A stretch of 64,000 nucleotides of DNA, from positions 226,917 through 290,916 of the forward strand of contig NZ_FNJR01000003.1 of the NCBI RefSeq assembly GCF_900104475.1, in the 5' to 3' direction. The DNA comes from Actinopolyspora xinjiangensis (GTDB taxonomy: Bacteria; Actinomycetota; Actinomycetes; Mycobacteriales; Pseudonocardiaceae). Positions 1 through 9,213 of the stretch are shown in pieces (the first letter of the stretch is position 1; each line of letters starts with the position of its first letter). Made by a program: the position numbers and the translations under genes. The notes beneath the pieces were generated by a model, which was given only the letters and a program-made list of their open reading frames with translations, had not been told where the DNA came from and made no database searches.

Positions 1-1611
1 CGAGGAGGCCTTCTCCGCCCCCGCCCCGGTCAGCGAGCGCACCTCCATCTCGGCGTACTTGGCCTGGTCGTGCTCACCGGAGAGCACCGTGCCGAGCCAG
101 CCCAGGAAGAACGAGGCGGGGATGGACACCAGTCCCGGGTTCTCCAACGGGAACCAGTGGAAGTCCACCCCGCTGAGCATGGCGGTCTCGCTGCCGGACA
201 CGGCCGGGGAGAACACGATGAGCAGCACGGCGATGGACAGGCCACCGTAGATACTGCACAACGCGCCCGTGGTGTTGAACCGTCGCCAGAACAGCGAGTA
301 CAGGATCGTCGGCAGGTTCGCCGAGGCGGCTACCGCGAACGCCAGTGCCACCAGGAACGCCACGTTCTGGTTGCGCGCGAGGATGCCACCGACGATGGCC
401 ACCGCACCGATGACCACGGCGGTTATCCGCGCGACACGGACCTCCGCCTGCTTGTCGGCCACCTCGCCCCTCTTGATGACGTTGGCGTAGATGTCGTGCG
501 CGAAGGACGCGGAGGCCGTGATCGTCAGCCCCGCCACCACGGCGAGGATGGTGGCGAACGCGACGGCGGAGATGAATCCCAGCAGAACCGGTCCACCCAG
601 CGCCTGCGCCAGCAGCGGCGCCGCGGAGTTGGACCCTCCCGGTGCCTGGCCGATCGTCTCCGGCCCGACCATGGCCGCCGCGCCGTAGCCGAGCACCAGA
701 GAGAACAGATAGAACAGACCGATCAGAAAGATCGCCCACACCACGGAGCGACGTGCCTCACGAGAGGTCGGCACGGTGTAGAACCGCATGAGCACGTGCG
801 GCAGCCCCGCGGTCCCGAGCACCAGCGCGAGTCCCAGTGACAGGAAGTCCAGCTTGCTGATCTCGGAGGTGCCGTACTTGGCTCCCGGTTCGAGCAGCCG
901 CTCACCCGTGGCCCCCGCCTTGTCCACGGCTCCCTGCAGCACGGCCGAGAAGTCGAAACCGTACTTGGCGAGCACCCAGAGGGTCATCGCGGCGGCACCG
1001 GTTATCAACAGCGCCGCTTTGATGATCTGCACCCAGGTCGTGCCCTTCATCCCGCCGACCAGCACGTAGACGATCATGATGACGCCCACGATCGCGATGA
1101 CCAGACTGACCCCCGCCGGGTTGTTGATCCCCAGCAGCAACGAGACCAGCACGCCTGCTCCGGCCATCTGCGCCAGCAGGTAGAAGAAGCTCACCGCCAG
1201 GGTGGAGGTGGCCGCGGCCGCCCGCACCGGACGTTGCCGCATCCGGAAGGCGAGCACGTCACCCATGGTGAACTTGCCGGTGTTGCGCAGCAGTTCGGCG
1301 ACCAGCAGCAGAGCGACCAGCCACGCCACGAGAAAACCGATCGAGTACAGGAAACCGTCGTAACCGTACAGCGCGATGGCGCCGACGATGCCGAGGAAGG
1401 AGGCCGCGGACAGGTAGTCACCGGAGATGGCTATGCCGTTCTGCGGGCCGGAGAACGCGCGTCCGGCGGCATAGTAGTCCGAGGCGGTCTTGGTGGTGCG
1501 GCTGGCACGCAGCACCACGACCAGCGTCACGACGACGAAAGCGACGAATATGCTGATGTTGATGATCGGATTGCTACCCTGCAGTCCACCGCTCTGCGCC
1601 AACGGAGTCAT
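1..1611 (-). CDS. actP: Cation/acetate symporter, SSS family (3' end outside window)
   Basis: Sodium/solute symporter of the ActP type, a multi-pass membrane carrier expected to take up acetate or another short monocarboxylate with Na+. Reading on the minus strand from the ATG at 1609-1611 gives MTPLAQSGGLQGSNPIINI, then a run of hydrophobic segments with the family segment SGDYLSAASFLG and, later, LGTAGLPHVLMRFYTV. The frame stays open to position 1, so the last part of the protein lies outside the window. The ATG overlaps the stop of the preceding DUF485 gene (ATGA), the usual YjcH-ActP arrangement. The substrate is inferred from family and context. Confidence 0.9.
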   Translation of the reverse strand, partial: MTPLAQSGGLQGSNPIINISIFVAFVVVTLVVVLRASRTTKTASDYYAAGRAFSGPQNGIAISGDYLSAASFLGIVGAIALYGYDGFLYSIGFLVAWLVALLLVAELLRNTGKFTMGDVLAFRMRQRPVRAAAATSTLAVSFFYLLAQMAGAGVLVSLLLGINNPAGVSLVIAIVGVIMIVYVLVGGMKGTTWVQIIKAALLITGAAAMTLWVLAKYGFDFSAVLQGAVDKAGATGERLLEPGAKYGTSEISKLDFLSLGLALVLGTAGLPHVLMRFYTVPTSREARRSVVWAIFLIGLFYLFSLVLGYGAAAMVGPETIGQAPGGSNSAAPLLAQALGGPVLLGFISAVAFATILAVVAGLTITASASFAHDIYANVIKRGEVADKQAEVRVARITAVVIGAVAIVGGILARNQNVAFLVALAFAVAASANLPTILYSLFWRRFNTTGALCSIYGGLSIAVLLIVFSPAVSGSETAMLSGVDFHWFPLENPGLVSIPASFFLGWLGTVLSGEHDQAKYAEMEVRSLTGAGAEKASS

Positions 1612-1952
1612 TCCGACCTCCCCTCGATGTCCTCGCGGATCCTGCCCGCCACCGGGTCGAGCCGCCGGTTGGCGAACCGCACGTAGATTCCGGTGATGAC
1701 GAAGGTGGACACGAACTGCAGCAGTCCCAGTACCAGGCCCACGTTGATGTTGCCGAAAAGCTTGACGGACATGAACCCGTGGGCGTAGTCGGCGAGCAGC
1801 ACGTACAGCAGGTACCAGCCCAGGAACAACGCGGCCACGGGAAACACGAACCCGCGCAGCCTGCGTCGCAGCGCCACGAAGTCCGCGCTGGCGTGGGCCT
1901 CGGTCCACTGTTCCGCCGTGGGATCCCGGGACTCGGATTCCTCGGTTGTCAC
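1608..1952 (-). CDS. DUF485 membrane protein, partner of the symporter
   Basis: Small inner-membrane protein of 114 residues with two hydrophobic segments (about residues 33-55 and 70-90) and charged ends, matching the DUF485/YjcH family that is almost always encoded just before an ActP-type symporter. The start is GTG with AGGAGG seven bases upstream. The stop overlaps the symporter start by four bases, so the two are probably translationally coupled. The molecular role of DUF485 proteins is not settled; an accessory or stabilising subunit is the usual assumption. Confidence 0.85.
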   Translation of the reverse strand: MTTEESESRDPTAEQWTEAHASADFVALRRRLRGFVFPVAALFLGWYLLYVLLADYAHGFMSVKLFGNINVGLVLGLLQFVSTFVITGIYVRFANRRLDPVAGRIREDIEGRSE

Positions 1953-2113
1953 AACCGCCTCCTAACACGAACGAGTGACTCAAGGCACAGTAGGAAGATC
2001 ACGTCGTGTTGGGGAGACAGCTGCGACCGATGGGCGAACCGTGCGACGAGCGGTGGACGAGCGGTAGGGCGATCCGGACGAACGTGACCGGGCGAAGTCC
2101 GGTTCCACCGCTG

Positions 2114-3799
2114 TCACGACCCGGACTCGGTCCTCGCGGTCCGGTCCAGATGCAGCCGCAGCATGGCGGACCTCGCCCACGAGGGAGAACGCCCGCGCAA
2201 CGAGACCAGCACCATGGCGCCGAAGGCCAGCGGCACCGACCACGGCGCCGGTTGGGCCAGCAGAATGGCCAGCCAGCCGTGCAGCTCCGGCCCGAACAGG
2301 GTCACCACGATCCCGGCCGATGATCCGAGCAGCCCGACCAGCACACCGCTGATCGCCCCCGTCGCCGTGAGCCGCCACCACCAGATCCCCAGCACCAGCA
2401 GGGGACAGAAGGTCGCCGCCGCCAGCGTGAACGCCCATGTGACCAGGATGTTGGTCTCCAGCGGTGCCGCGGACAGCGCGAGCAGGATGATCACTCCCGC
2501 AGCGAGCGGAGCGGTACCGCGCAACCGTCCCAGACCTCCGGGCACGAGATCGTGCGAGAGTGCCCCGGCGAGCACCAGCAGTAGCCCCAGCGAAGTGGCG
2601 AGGAACGCGGCGAAGGCGCCACCGGTCAGCAGCACGGTGAACAGGGTGCCCACCCAGCCGGAGTCCACCCGCGCCGGGAGCGCGACCACCACCGTGTCGG
2701 TACCCCCCGACAGGTACAGTCTCGGCAGCAGCACCCTGCCCAACGCCCCGTAGATCCCCGGGAACAGGTAGAACACGCTCAACAGGCCCACCGTCAACGC
2801 GGCGGTTCGACGTGCACTCGCCCCGTCTGGCGTGGTGTGGAACCGCACCACCACGTGCGGAAGTCCCATGGTGCCGAACATGGTCGCGACCAGTACCGCC
2901 CACGTGCCGAACAACGGGTGCCCGGCGTCGGCGACGTCCAGCAACGGAAGCCGCCACCGCTCCCCGCCCGGAAGTCCGCCGGCCCCCACCCGCGGAACGG
3001 GCTCACCCGCCGGGAAGACGAGGACCTCCCCCGCCCGGATGTCGTGGGCGCCGGGTCGCAGCACACGGGTTCCCCCTTCCGGCAGTCGAATCCGCGTCGG
3101 CTCGGTGATCCGGAAGGTGACCCCGATCCGGAACTCCACCCGCGTACGCTGCTCGAAACGGTCGAACTCCACGGGGTGCAGCGCCTGCTGCCGCACGCCG
3201 GCTCCGGAGAAGACGACCAGCCAGACCGCAGGCACCGCGAACAGCAGCAGTTTCAGGCAGAACTGCACCGCCTGCACGTAGGTGGCCGCCCGCATCCCAC
3301 CGAGAGCCAGGGTCACGCTGATGACTGCGCCCGCGATGACCACGCCCACCCAGTACGGGGTGGCCCCGACCGCGCTGAGCACCAGTCCCGCCGTGCGGAA
3401 CTGGGGGACCAGGTACAGCACCGCGATCAGCAGCACCACCACGGCGGTCAGTTTCCGGAGCACCGCCGAGGACAGCCTCGCCTCGGCGAAGTCGGGAACC
3501 GTCAACGCACCGGAACGGCGCATGGGCGCCGCCACCAGCACCAGCATCGCCACGTAACCGGCGGTGAAGCCGACGGGGTACCACAGGGCGCCGACCCCGT
3601 CCTTGACCATCATGCCCGCGATCCCGAGGAACGACGCGGCCGAGAGGTACTCCCCGGAAACGGCGGCCGAGTTCAGCAGCGGCGATACCTGTCTGGACGC
3701 GACCAGGAAGTCCGAGGTCGTACGCATCGCCGCGACACCGCGCACCCCGACGAACAGGGTCAGCAGCACCACCGGCGTGACCGCCAGCACCGCCACCAT
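2114..3799 (-). CDS. Second sodium/solute symporter (SSS family)
   Basis: Membrane carrier of 561 residues. It begins MVAVLAVTPVVLLTLFVG and has about twelve to thirteen hydrophobic segments, the family stretch SGEYLSAASFLGIAG near residue 50, and FGTMGLPHVVVRFHTT in the middle. An unusually long hydrophilic insert (about residues 190-280, rich in R, E and P) separates two membrane blocks. The frame is open further upstream, but the ATG at 3797-3799 overlaps the stop of the preceding small membrane gene (TGATG), so that start is chosen. With that small partner and the LytST genes it forms one operon; the first symporter pair lies 161 bp downstream. The substrate is probably a carboxylate (inference). 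Confidence 0.85.
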   Translation of the reverse strand: MVAVLAVTPVVLLTLFVGVRGVAAMRTTSDFLVASRQVSPLLNSAAVSGEYLSAASFLGIAGMMVKDGVGALWYPVGFTAGYVAMLVLVAAPMRRSGALTVPDFAEARLSSAVLRKLTAVVVLLIAVLYLVPQFRTAGLVLSAVGATPYWVGVVIAGAVISVTLALGGMRAATYVQAVQFCLKLLLFAVPAVWLVVFSGAGVRQQALHPVEFDRFEQRTRVEFRIGVTFRITEPTRIRLPEGGTRVLRPGAHDIRAGEVLVFPAGEPVPRVGAGGLPGGERWRLPLLDVADAGHPLFGTWAVLVATMFGTMGLPHVVVRFHTTPDGASARRTAALTVGLLSVFYLFPGIYGALGRVLLPRLYLSGGTDTVVVALPARVDSGWVGTLFTVLLTGGAFAAFLATSLGLLLVLAGALSHDLVPGGLGRLRGTAPLAAGVIILLALSAAPLETNILVTWAFTLAAATFCPLLVLGIWWWRLTATGAISGVLVGLLGSSAGIVVTLFGPELHGWLAILLAQPAPWSVPLAFGAMVLVSLRGRSPSWARSAMLRLHLDRTARTESGS

Positions 3800-4146
3800 C
3801 AGCGCCGCTCCAGCCGCTCGGCACGCCACAACTGCCGCCACGCCAGCAGCACCATGGCCGGGAGGGGCACGAGTACCGGAACCAGCCAGGCCACCGGTAT
3901 TCCGGCCAGGCGTAGCGATACGGGCATCGGCACGACGGCCTGCAGCAGGGGAAGCCCGAACACGAGCACGAACAGCCAGCACAGCGTGACCACGCCCTGG
4001 CGGTGTTGTGCCCGGTGGAGCGCGCTCGCCCGCTCGTGCTCCGTGGGATCCAGCGGGGGAAAGCTCCAGTTCCGCCGGGAAGTACGCCGTTCACGAGCCA
4101 TCCGGGTCTGCGGACTCATCACCGGGACCCGTTTCCCCCCGCTCAT
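3799..4146 (-). CDS. Small two-helix membrane protein
   Basis: A 115-residue protein with a basic, Arg-rich first third and two strong hydrophobic segments (about residues 53-72 and 80-102), ending in a charged tail. Its size and topology mirror the DUF485 protein of the neighbouring symporter pair, so it is probably the accessory subunit of the second symporter, although I do not recognise a named family with confidence. The ATG overlaps the stop of the LytTR regulator gene and its own stop overlaps the symporter start, so it sits inside a tightly coupled operon. An internal start at MSPQTRMARE would shorten it by nine residues. Confidence 0.7.
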   Translation of the reverse strand: MSGGKRVPVMSPQTRMARERRTSRRNWSFPPLDPTEHERASALHRAQHRQGVVTLCWLFVLVFGLPLLQAVVPMPVSLRLAGIPVAWLVPVLVPLPAMVLLAWRQLWRAERLERR

Positions 4147-4931
4147 CGGCTCCCCCGCACCGGACTGCCCAGTTCGGCGCGCTGCGCCTGCCGCAACAGC
4201 TGCTCTCGCAGGTCACGCGCGTGTCTCCTGCTGACGGGAACATCACCGATCTCGGTGTGCGCCACGAGTCCGCCCGCGGAGTCGCTGCGCAGCTCCAGCA
4301 CCGCGTGCAGGGCTACCAGGAAGCTACGATGCACCCGCTGGAAACCGGCCCGACACCAGTACTCCTCCAGTCGCGAGATGGGCATCCGCACCACGTACTC
4401 CCCCGAGGGAGTGTGCAACCGGACGTAGTCGCCGTCGGCGGAGACGAAACGCACGTCGCCGCGCCGCACGTACTTGGTGCGCCCCGCCGTCTCCACCGGC
4501 AGGGCGGGCATGGCGTCGGTCGGTGGTACGGACTGCCGCGAGTCGACGACCTCACCGGCGGCCACCATCCTGCTCACCTTGTCCAGGGCAGCCGACAGGC
4601 GTTCGGAGCGTACCGGCTTGAGCACGTAGTCGACGGCACCGATGTCGTAGGCCGTCACGGCGTGCCCGTCGTAGGCCGTGACGAACACGAGCACCGGTGG
4701 GGTGCTCAACCTAGCCAGCAGCGACGCCAGTTCGATGCCGTCGAGCCCCGGCATGGAGATGTCCAGGAACACCACGTCGAACCGATCGCCCTGGATCAGT
4801 CGCAACGCTTCCAGCGCCTCACCGGCTCCCACCACCTCGTCGACCTCGGGGGCGTCCCCCAGCATCCCGCACAGCTCGTCCAGCGCGGGACGAACGTCGT
4901 CGACGGCCAGCACTCGCAGTCTCCGCGTCAT
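4143..4931 (-). CDS. LytTR-family response regulator
   Basis: A 262-residue two-component response regulator. The N-terminal receiver domain (about 1-125) has the acidic pair DD at 11-12, phospho-acceptor Asp57 in VVFLDISMPG, and the conserved Lys in VLKP. A C-terminal LytTR DNA-binding domain (about 150-250) contains FVSADGDYVRLHT and a typical LEEYWCRAGFQRVHRSF stretch. The start overlaps the kinase stop by four bases and the stop overlaps the next gene, so it is co-transcribed with the kinase and the symporter genes. The likely job is control of the carboxylate symporters in response to the kinase. Confidence 0.92.
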   Translation of the reverse strand: MTRRLRVLAVDDVRPALDELCGMLGDAPEVDEVVGAGEALEALRLIQGDRFDVVFLDISMPGLDGIELASLLARLSTPPVLVFVTAYDGHAVTAYDIGAVDYVLKPVRSERLSAALDKVSRMVAAGEVVDSRQSVPPTDAMPALPVETAGRTKYVRRGDVRFVSADGDYVRLHTPSGEYVVRMPISRLEEYWCRAGFQRVHRSFLVALHAVLELRSDSAGGLVAHTEIGDVPVSRRHARDLREQLLRQAQRAELGSPVRGSR

Positions 4932-6019
4932 CGCGGCACCACTCCGGGTTGGAACATCGGAACCCGGACGATCACCTTCGTGCCCGCCCCCCTGGCCGTC
5001 TCGACGACCAGTCCGTACCAGGCGCCGTAGATCGACCGGAGCCTGCGATCCACGTTGGCCAGTCCGACGCTGTGCTCGGAGCCGCGACCGGCCAGTATCG
5101 CCTCCGCCTCCGCGGGGTCCATGCCCACTCCGTCGTCCTCCACGCTGATCACGAGGTCGTTACCGGACGCCTCGCCGGAGACCTGCACGAGACCGGCCCC
5201 GTCGGGGCGACCGGCGAAGGCGGGCTGCACGCCGTGCCGCACCGCGTTCTCCACGAGGGGTTGTAGTACCAGGTAGGGCACCGAGACCGCCAGCACGTCG
5301 GGGGCCACCCGGATCCGCACCCGCAGGCGGTCGCCGAGCACCGCGCGCTGCAGCGCGAGGTAGGTCTCGATGGCGTGGAACTCGTCGGAGACGGTGGCGT
5401 ACTCGCGGTTGCGCGCGAGCCCGTAGCGGATGAAGTCGGCGAAGTCGAGCACGAGTTCGCGGCACCGGTCCGGCTCGGAGCGGACGAGTGATCCGATCAC
5501 GGTCAACGCGTTGTAGACGAAGTGGGGGGAGATCTCGGCCCGCAGGGCGCGGAGCTCCGAACGCGCGGCCTGCTCCGCGGAGCTCTCCAGCCTGCCGCGC
5601 TCCAAGGAGTCCTCGATCCAGTCCGCGGCCCGGTTCACCGCCGACACCGGCACGTCACCGCACACCAGCAGCACCCCGAGCAGCTCCTCGCTGGAGCGGA
5701 GCGGAACGGCGGTCATCGGAGGCCTTCCCTGCCGGGTCTCGGTGTGCAGCACTCGTTCGACCAGCTTGCCGACCTCCCCCGGATCTTCCGGACGTCCCAC
5801 CTGTTCCCGTTGCCCGGACAGCCCGCTCAGCACGACCGCGTCGGCCCGCAGCAGTCTCCGCAGATCCCGCACGGCGCTTCTGACCTTCGGACCGCTCAAT
5901 CCTTCCTTGATGTTGTTCGTGATCCGGTACGCCGTCGCCACGGAGGCCATCGGATCGTTCGGTGACCACCCGGTCCGGACTCCTCCGAGACCGAGTGCCC
6001 GATCGGCGGGTACGGACAT
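4928..6019 (-). CDS. LytS-type sensor histidine kinase
   Basis: Cytoplasmic histidine kinase of 363 residues. The N-terminal 150 residues have no membrane helix and look like a GAF-type sensory domain. The phospho-acceptor His is near residue 166 in ISPHFVYNAL, the signature of the LytS-type His_kinase family, followed by an HATPase domain (VLQPLVENAVRHG, then DDGVGMDP). An upstream in-frame codon would add eight residues, but AGGAG lies five bases before the ATG at 6017-6019, which decides the start. It forms an overlapping pair with the LytTR regulator and probably senses a cytosolic metabolite linked to the symporters' substrate. Confidence 0.9.
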   Translation of the reverse strand: MSVPADRALGLGGVRTGWSPNDPMASVATAYRITNNIKEGLSGPKVRSAVRDLRRLLRADAVVLSGLSGQREQVGRPEDPGEVGKLVERVLHTETRQGRPPMTAVPLRSSEELLGVLLVCGDVPVSAVNRAADWIEDSLERGRLESSAEQAARSELRALRAEISPHFVYNALTVIGSLVRSEPDRCRELVLDFADFIRYGLARNREYATVSDEFHAIETYLALQRAVLGDRLRVRIRVAPDVLAVSVPYLVLQPLVENAVRHGVQPAFAGRPDGAGLVQVSGEASGNDLVISVEDDGVGMDPAEAEAILAGRGSEHSVGLANVDRRLRSIYGAWYGLVVETARGAGTKVIVRVPMFQPGVVPR

Positions 6020-6385
6020 GAACGCTCCTAGCACTGTCGACACGGCCCGCCGGATCCTATTGCCCGCCTGTCCCCCGCTCGAAAAGACGCTCGTCCAACC
6101 TGGGCGAGACGGGCCGAAGGGGGCTGTCCCTTTCCCGCGAAACGACGGTAGCGCTGAACCGGCCGCGAGGAAACGGGCCGGGAAAACCCCGCTCGAAACG
6201 GACGGAACGATTGTTCACGCCGTTCCCCGGGCCGCCCGAACCGGCCGGATTCACGTTCTGTCGGAATATTCCGCACAGTAACGACGGAGTGAATTACCAC
6301 GATCACCGCTGGTCCCATGATCGCGGCGGAGCGTAAAATGACCCGGCCGCGATCTCCACTCCCGTTCGCCGCCGGCGGAGGATCG
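6020..6385. other. Divergent promoter region, kinase operon and diguanylate cyclase
   Basis: A 366-base stretch between the kinase (leftward) and the diguanylate cyclase (rightward). I see ribosome binding sites at both ends but no convincing extra gene and no clear operator. Short open frames here lack a start with a good ribosome binding site. Confidence 0.5.
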
Positions 6386-8041
6386 ATGACCAGACATTTT
6401 CCGCTGTTGTCGGCGCTGGTGTGCTGCTACGTCGTGGCGGTGCTCGCCGTGTTGGGAAGCGGGGTGCTCACCGCGAAGGCCGCACTGATCGTCGACGACG
6501 TGGCACAACTGATCAGCGGTAGCGCGGCGACGATCGCGTGCTGGTGGCAGGCCCGGTTCACCCGGGGGAGTCAACGACTCTGGCGGTCGCTGCTGGGGCT
6601 CGGTACCGCGGGATGGACCGCGGGCATGGCGGTGTGGGCCTGGTTCCGAACCTTCGCCGACATACCACTGCCCTCCCCCTCACTGGCCGATGTCGGCTTC
6701 CTGACGCTGCCGGTGTTCGCGCTGCCCGCCCTGCTGGTGTTCGCGGAGGACAGCACACCGGTGAAAGGGATCACGGCGCGCTCCTCACGCGGAACGGCCC
6801 GCACCCGGGCGGTACTGGTGCTGGACGGTCTGATCGTCACGGGGTCGCTGTTCCTGCTGACCTGGGCGACCGCCCTGGGAGCCGTGGTGAGTTCCGGAGC
6901 GCCCACCGTGCCGGGATTCGTGGTCGCGGTGGCCTACCCCGTCACCGACCTCGTGCTCGTGGTGATCGTGATCCTGCTCGCCTCGTTCCGGCGTGCCGGC
7001 GGCAGCCTTCGCCTGTTGCTGCTGGGGTCCGGCCTGATCGCACTGTCGGTCTCGGACAGCATCTTCGCCTACCTGGTCAGCAGCGGCGCCCCCAGCATGA
7101 ACCCGCTGTTCGACGCGGGTTTCGTGGCGGGACCGGCCCTGATCGCGCTGGCGGCGCTCGCTCCCGACCACCGCGACACCGGCGAGGAGCGCCCCCGCCG
7201 GGACCGGGCGGTCGACTGGGCGCACCTGATGCTGCCCTACCTGCCGCTGATGCTCGCGGCCGGTTTCACGACCGTGAAGACCGTCCTCGGCTCCGGCAGC
7301 GACGATCTGGAAGTCGTCGGAGTGTTCCTGCTGTTCGTGCTGGTCGTGATACGGCAGCTGGTCACGCTCATCGACAACGCCAAGCTCCTGGAGAAGGTGA
7401 GAAGCGCCCAGCAGGATCTGGCGCACCAGGCTTCGCACGATCCGCTGACCGGACTGGCGAATCGCACGTTGCTCTACGAGAGGCTCAGCGAGAGCATAAG
7501 GCGCAACCGCGAGACGCACTACCCGTTCGGGTTGCTGTACTTGGATCTCGACGGCTTCAAAATGGTCAACGACACCTTCGGCCACGCCGCGGGGGACGCG
7601 TTGCTGCGCGATGTCGCCGACAGGCTCCGCGAGTGCGTGCGCGCGGCCGACACCGTGGCCCGCCTCGGCGGGGACGAGTTCGCGGTACTGGTGGAAACGG
7701 AACGCAGGCAGGACTCCGAGCAGGTCGGCGGCAGGGTCCTCGCGGCACTGCAACGTCCCTTCGACGTCGAGGGGCGCAGCCACACGATAGGCGGCAGCCT
7801 CGGTGTGGTGCACTGCCCCGCCGACGGGGAGATCTCGGCGCAGACCCTGCTGCACCACGCCGACGTGGCGATGTACACCACGAAACAACGGCGAAAGCGG
7901 CGAGCGCGGGTACCTGGGCCCCACGAGAGTTCCGCCCAGGAGGCCACGCCGGCGCCCGTGGAGCAACTCACGACCCCCGAGGACACCTCGAACCACGGGG
8001 ACACGCGGCTCCGCGACGACGGCGTGTCACTGCACAACTGA
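6386..8041 (+). CDS. Membrane diguanylate cyclase (GGDEF domain)
   Basis: Protein of 551 residues expected to make cyclic di-GMP. Roughly the first 350 residues form eight to nine hydrophobic segments, an integral-membrane sensory module. The C-terminal domain (about 375-535) has an intact GGDEF motif near residue 428 and an inhibitory I-site RAAD five residues before it, so both activity and product feedback are expected. No EAL domain follows; the tail is a low-complexity Pro/Thr/Glu stretch. The frame is open upstream, but the ATG at 6386 has GGAGG five bases before it and is preferred. It appears to be transcribed alone and ends before a strong hairpin. Confidence 0.9.
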   Translation: MTRHFPLLSALVCCYVVAVLAVLGSGVLTAKAALIVDDVAQLISGSAATIACWWQARFTRGSQRLWRSLLGLGTAGWTAGMAVWAWFRTFADIPLPSPSLADVGFLTLPVFALPALLVFAEDSTPVKGITARSSRGTARTRAVLVLDGLIVTGSLFLLTWATALGAVVSSGAPTVPGFVVAVAYPVTDLVLVVIVILLASFRRAGGSLRLLLLGSGLIALSVSDSIFAYLVSSGAPSMNPLFDAGFVAGPALIALAALAPDHRDTGEERPRRDRAVDWAHLMLPYLPLMLAAGFTTVKTVLGSGSDDLEVVGVFLLFVLVVIRQLVTLIDNAKLLEKVRSAQQDLAHQASHDPLTGLANRTLLYERLSESIRRNRETHYPFGLLYLDLDGFKMVNDTFGHAAGDALLRDVADRLRECVRAADTVARLGGDEFAVLVETERRQDSEQVGGRVLAALQRPFDVEGRSHTIGGSLGVVHCPADGEISAQTLLHHADVAMYTTKQRRKRRARVPGPHESSAQEATPAPVEQLTTPEDTSNHGDTRLRDDGVSLHN

Positions 8042-8139
8042 ACCGCGGACCTCGCGGCCCGCACGGGCACCGACATCCTCCCCACGAGGCACCGCTTCCG
8101 GGAAGCCCCGGTACTCGCCCCACGCCGTGCTCGACGTGA

Positions 8140-8168
8140 CCGCCCGCCCGGATTCGACGGGCGGGCGG
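8140..8168 (+). terminator. Hairpin terminator after the diguanylate cyclase gene
   Basis: Perfect 11-bp inverted repeat CCGCCCGCCCG / CGGGCGGGCGG with loop GATTCGA, lying between two convergent genes. There is no T tract, as is common in actinobacteria, and it could act in both directions. Confidence 0.75.
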
Positions 8169-8215
8169 ACCGCTCGTACCCTCGGCACCGGGCCGGACCG
8201 GGGCTCCCGCCTCGC

Positions 8216-9037
8216 TCAGTGCCTCGGCACCATCCCGAACACCGTCGCCGTGGCGCCCGAGCCGTTACGGTGGAGCGGGCCGCCCGCCAGCACCCATCCA
8301 CCGGTGACCGGCAGGCTCTCCAGATTGGCCAGCACCTCCAGACTGATGCGGTGCCGTCGGTACAGCATCAACGACACCCGGTAGCGGTCGTCGATTCCCA
8401 CGTCGGGGCTGAAGGTGTCCGTGCCGAGCGCTCCGCGGTAGCCCAGCCGGCCGGTCTCCAACAGCCAGCTCACCGCCTCCGGCGCGAAACCCGGGTGGTG
8501 CATCCGCCCCTGTTCGTCGAAGTTGTGGAAGTCCGGGGTGCCCCATTTCTCCTGCCACCCGGTCCACAACACCACCGCCGCCCCCTCCGGGATGGGCCCG
8601 TGCTCGCGTTCGAACCACCACAGGTCCTCCACGGTCACGGCGTAGTCGGGGTCCCGTTCGGCCCGGTCCCGGATGTCGAGTTTGACCGCAGGCAGCATCA
8701 GGTCCTCGGGGTGCAGCTCGTCGGAGCTGGGCTCACCGGCATTGAAGTGGCAGGGGGCACCGAAGTGCGTACCGGTGTGCTCACCTTCTCGCACGTACTG
8801 CAGGTAGAAGCCGTCCTCCTCGAGGGTGGCGACCGTGCTCAGGGTGAACTCCGGATCGCCCGGGTAGACGTTGGTGGTTTCCGGATCGTTGACGTGCGAG
8901 AGACTGACCAGCCGCATATCGCTCGGGTCGAACCTCGGCCTGCCGCCACCCCCGGACTCCGGGCGGGCGGAACGAGCCAGTCCCGCCGAGGCGGCCAGTC
9001 CCGCACCCCAGTTCATCAGTTTCCGCCGTGCGAACAA
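8216..9037 (-). CDS. Cyclase-family metal hydrolase (kynurenine formamidase-like)
   Basis: Protein of the putative cyclase family (Pfam Cyclase, PF04199) that includes metal-dependent kynurenine formamidases. The family signature appears as EHTGTHFGAPCHFN, with the metal-site histidines kept but Gly where many members have Asp (HxGTHxDxPxH). The other conserved block is GAAVVLWTGW. Two starts are possible: TTG at 9035-9037 gives LFARRKLMNWGAGLAASAG, which reads like a Tat signal (RR followed by a short hydrophobic run), and ATG at 9014-9016 would remove it. I favour the TTG because of the RR. The frame further upstream has no ribosome binding site. The substrate is unknown. Confidence 0.75.
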   Translation of the reverse strand: MFARRKLMNWGAGLAASAGLARSARPESGGGGRPRFDPSDMRLVSLSHVNDPETTNVYPGDPEFTLSTVATLEEDGFYLQYVREGEHTGTHFGAPCHFNAGEPSSDELHPEDLMLPAVKLDIRDRAERDPDYAVTVEDLWWFEREHGPIPEGAAVVLWTGWQEKWGTPDFHNFDEQGRMHHPGFAPEAVSWLLETGRLGYRGALGTDTFSPDVGIDDRYRVSLMLYRRHRISLEVLANLESLPVTGGWVLAGGPLHRNGSGATATVFGMVPRH

Positions 9038-9213
9038 ACCATCCGTCCCTTCTCGAGGACTTGTTCGAAATTCGGTTCGGACGATCGCGAGACGGCGGCC
9101 GTCCGCCGCCACGAGAACTCGCCCCGCGTCCGAACCGGACACGGTACCGGGTGTGCCCACCCGGGCCGCGTGGGCGCCGGGTGGCCCCGGCGGCACTATC
9201 GGGTGGTGGCTCC

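Noticed and set aside
2837-4234. 465-codon plus-strand frame opposite the second symporter
   Set aside because: Composition is Arg/Gln/His-rich without domains, while the minus strand encodes a clear SSS carrier.
6785-7996. 403-codon minus-strand frame opposite the diguanylate cyclase
   Set aside because: The plus-strand GGDEF protein has clear motifs; the antisense peptide is Arg/His/Gln-rich and low in complexity.
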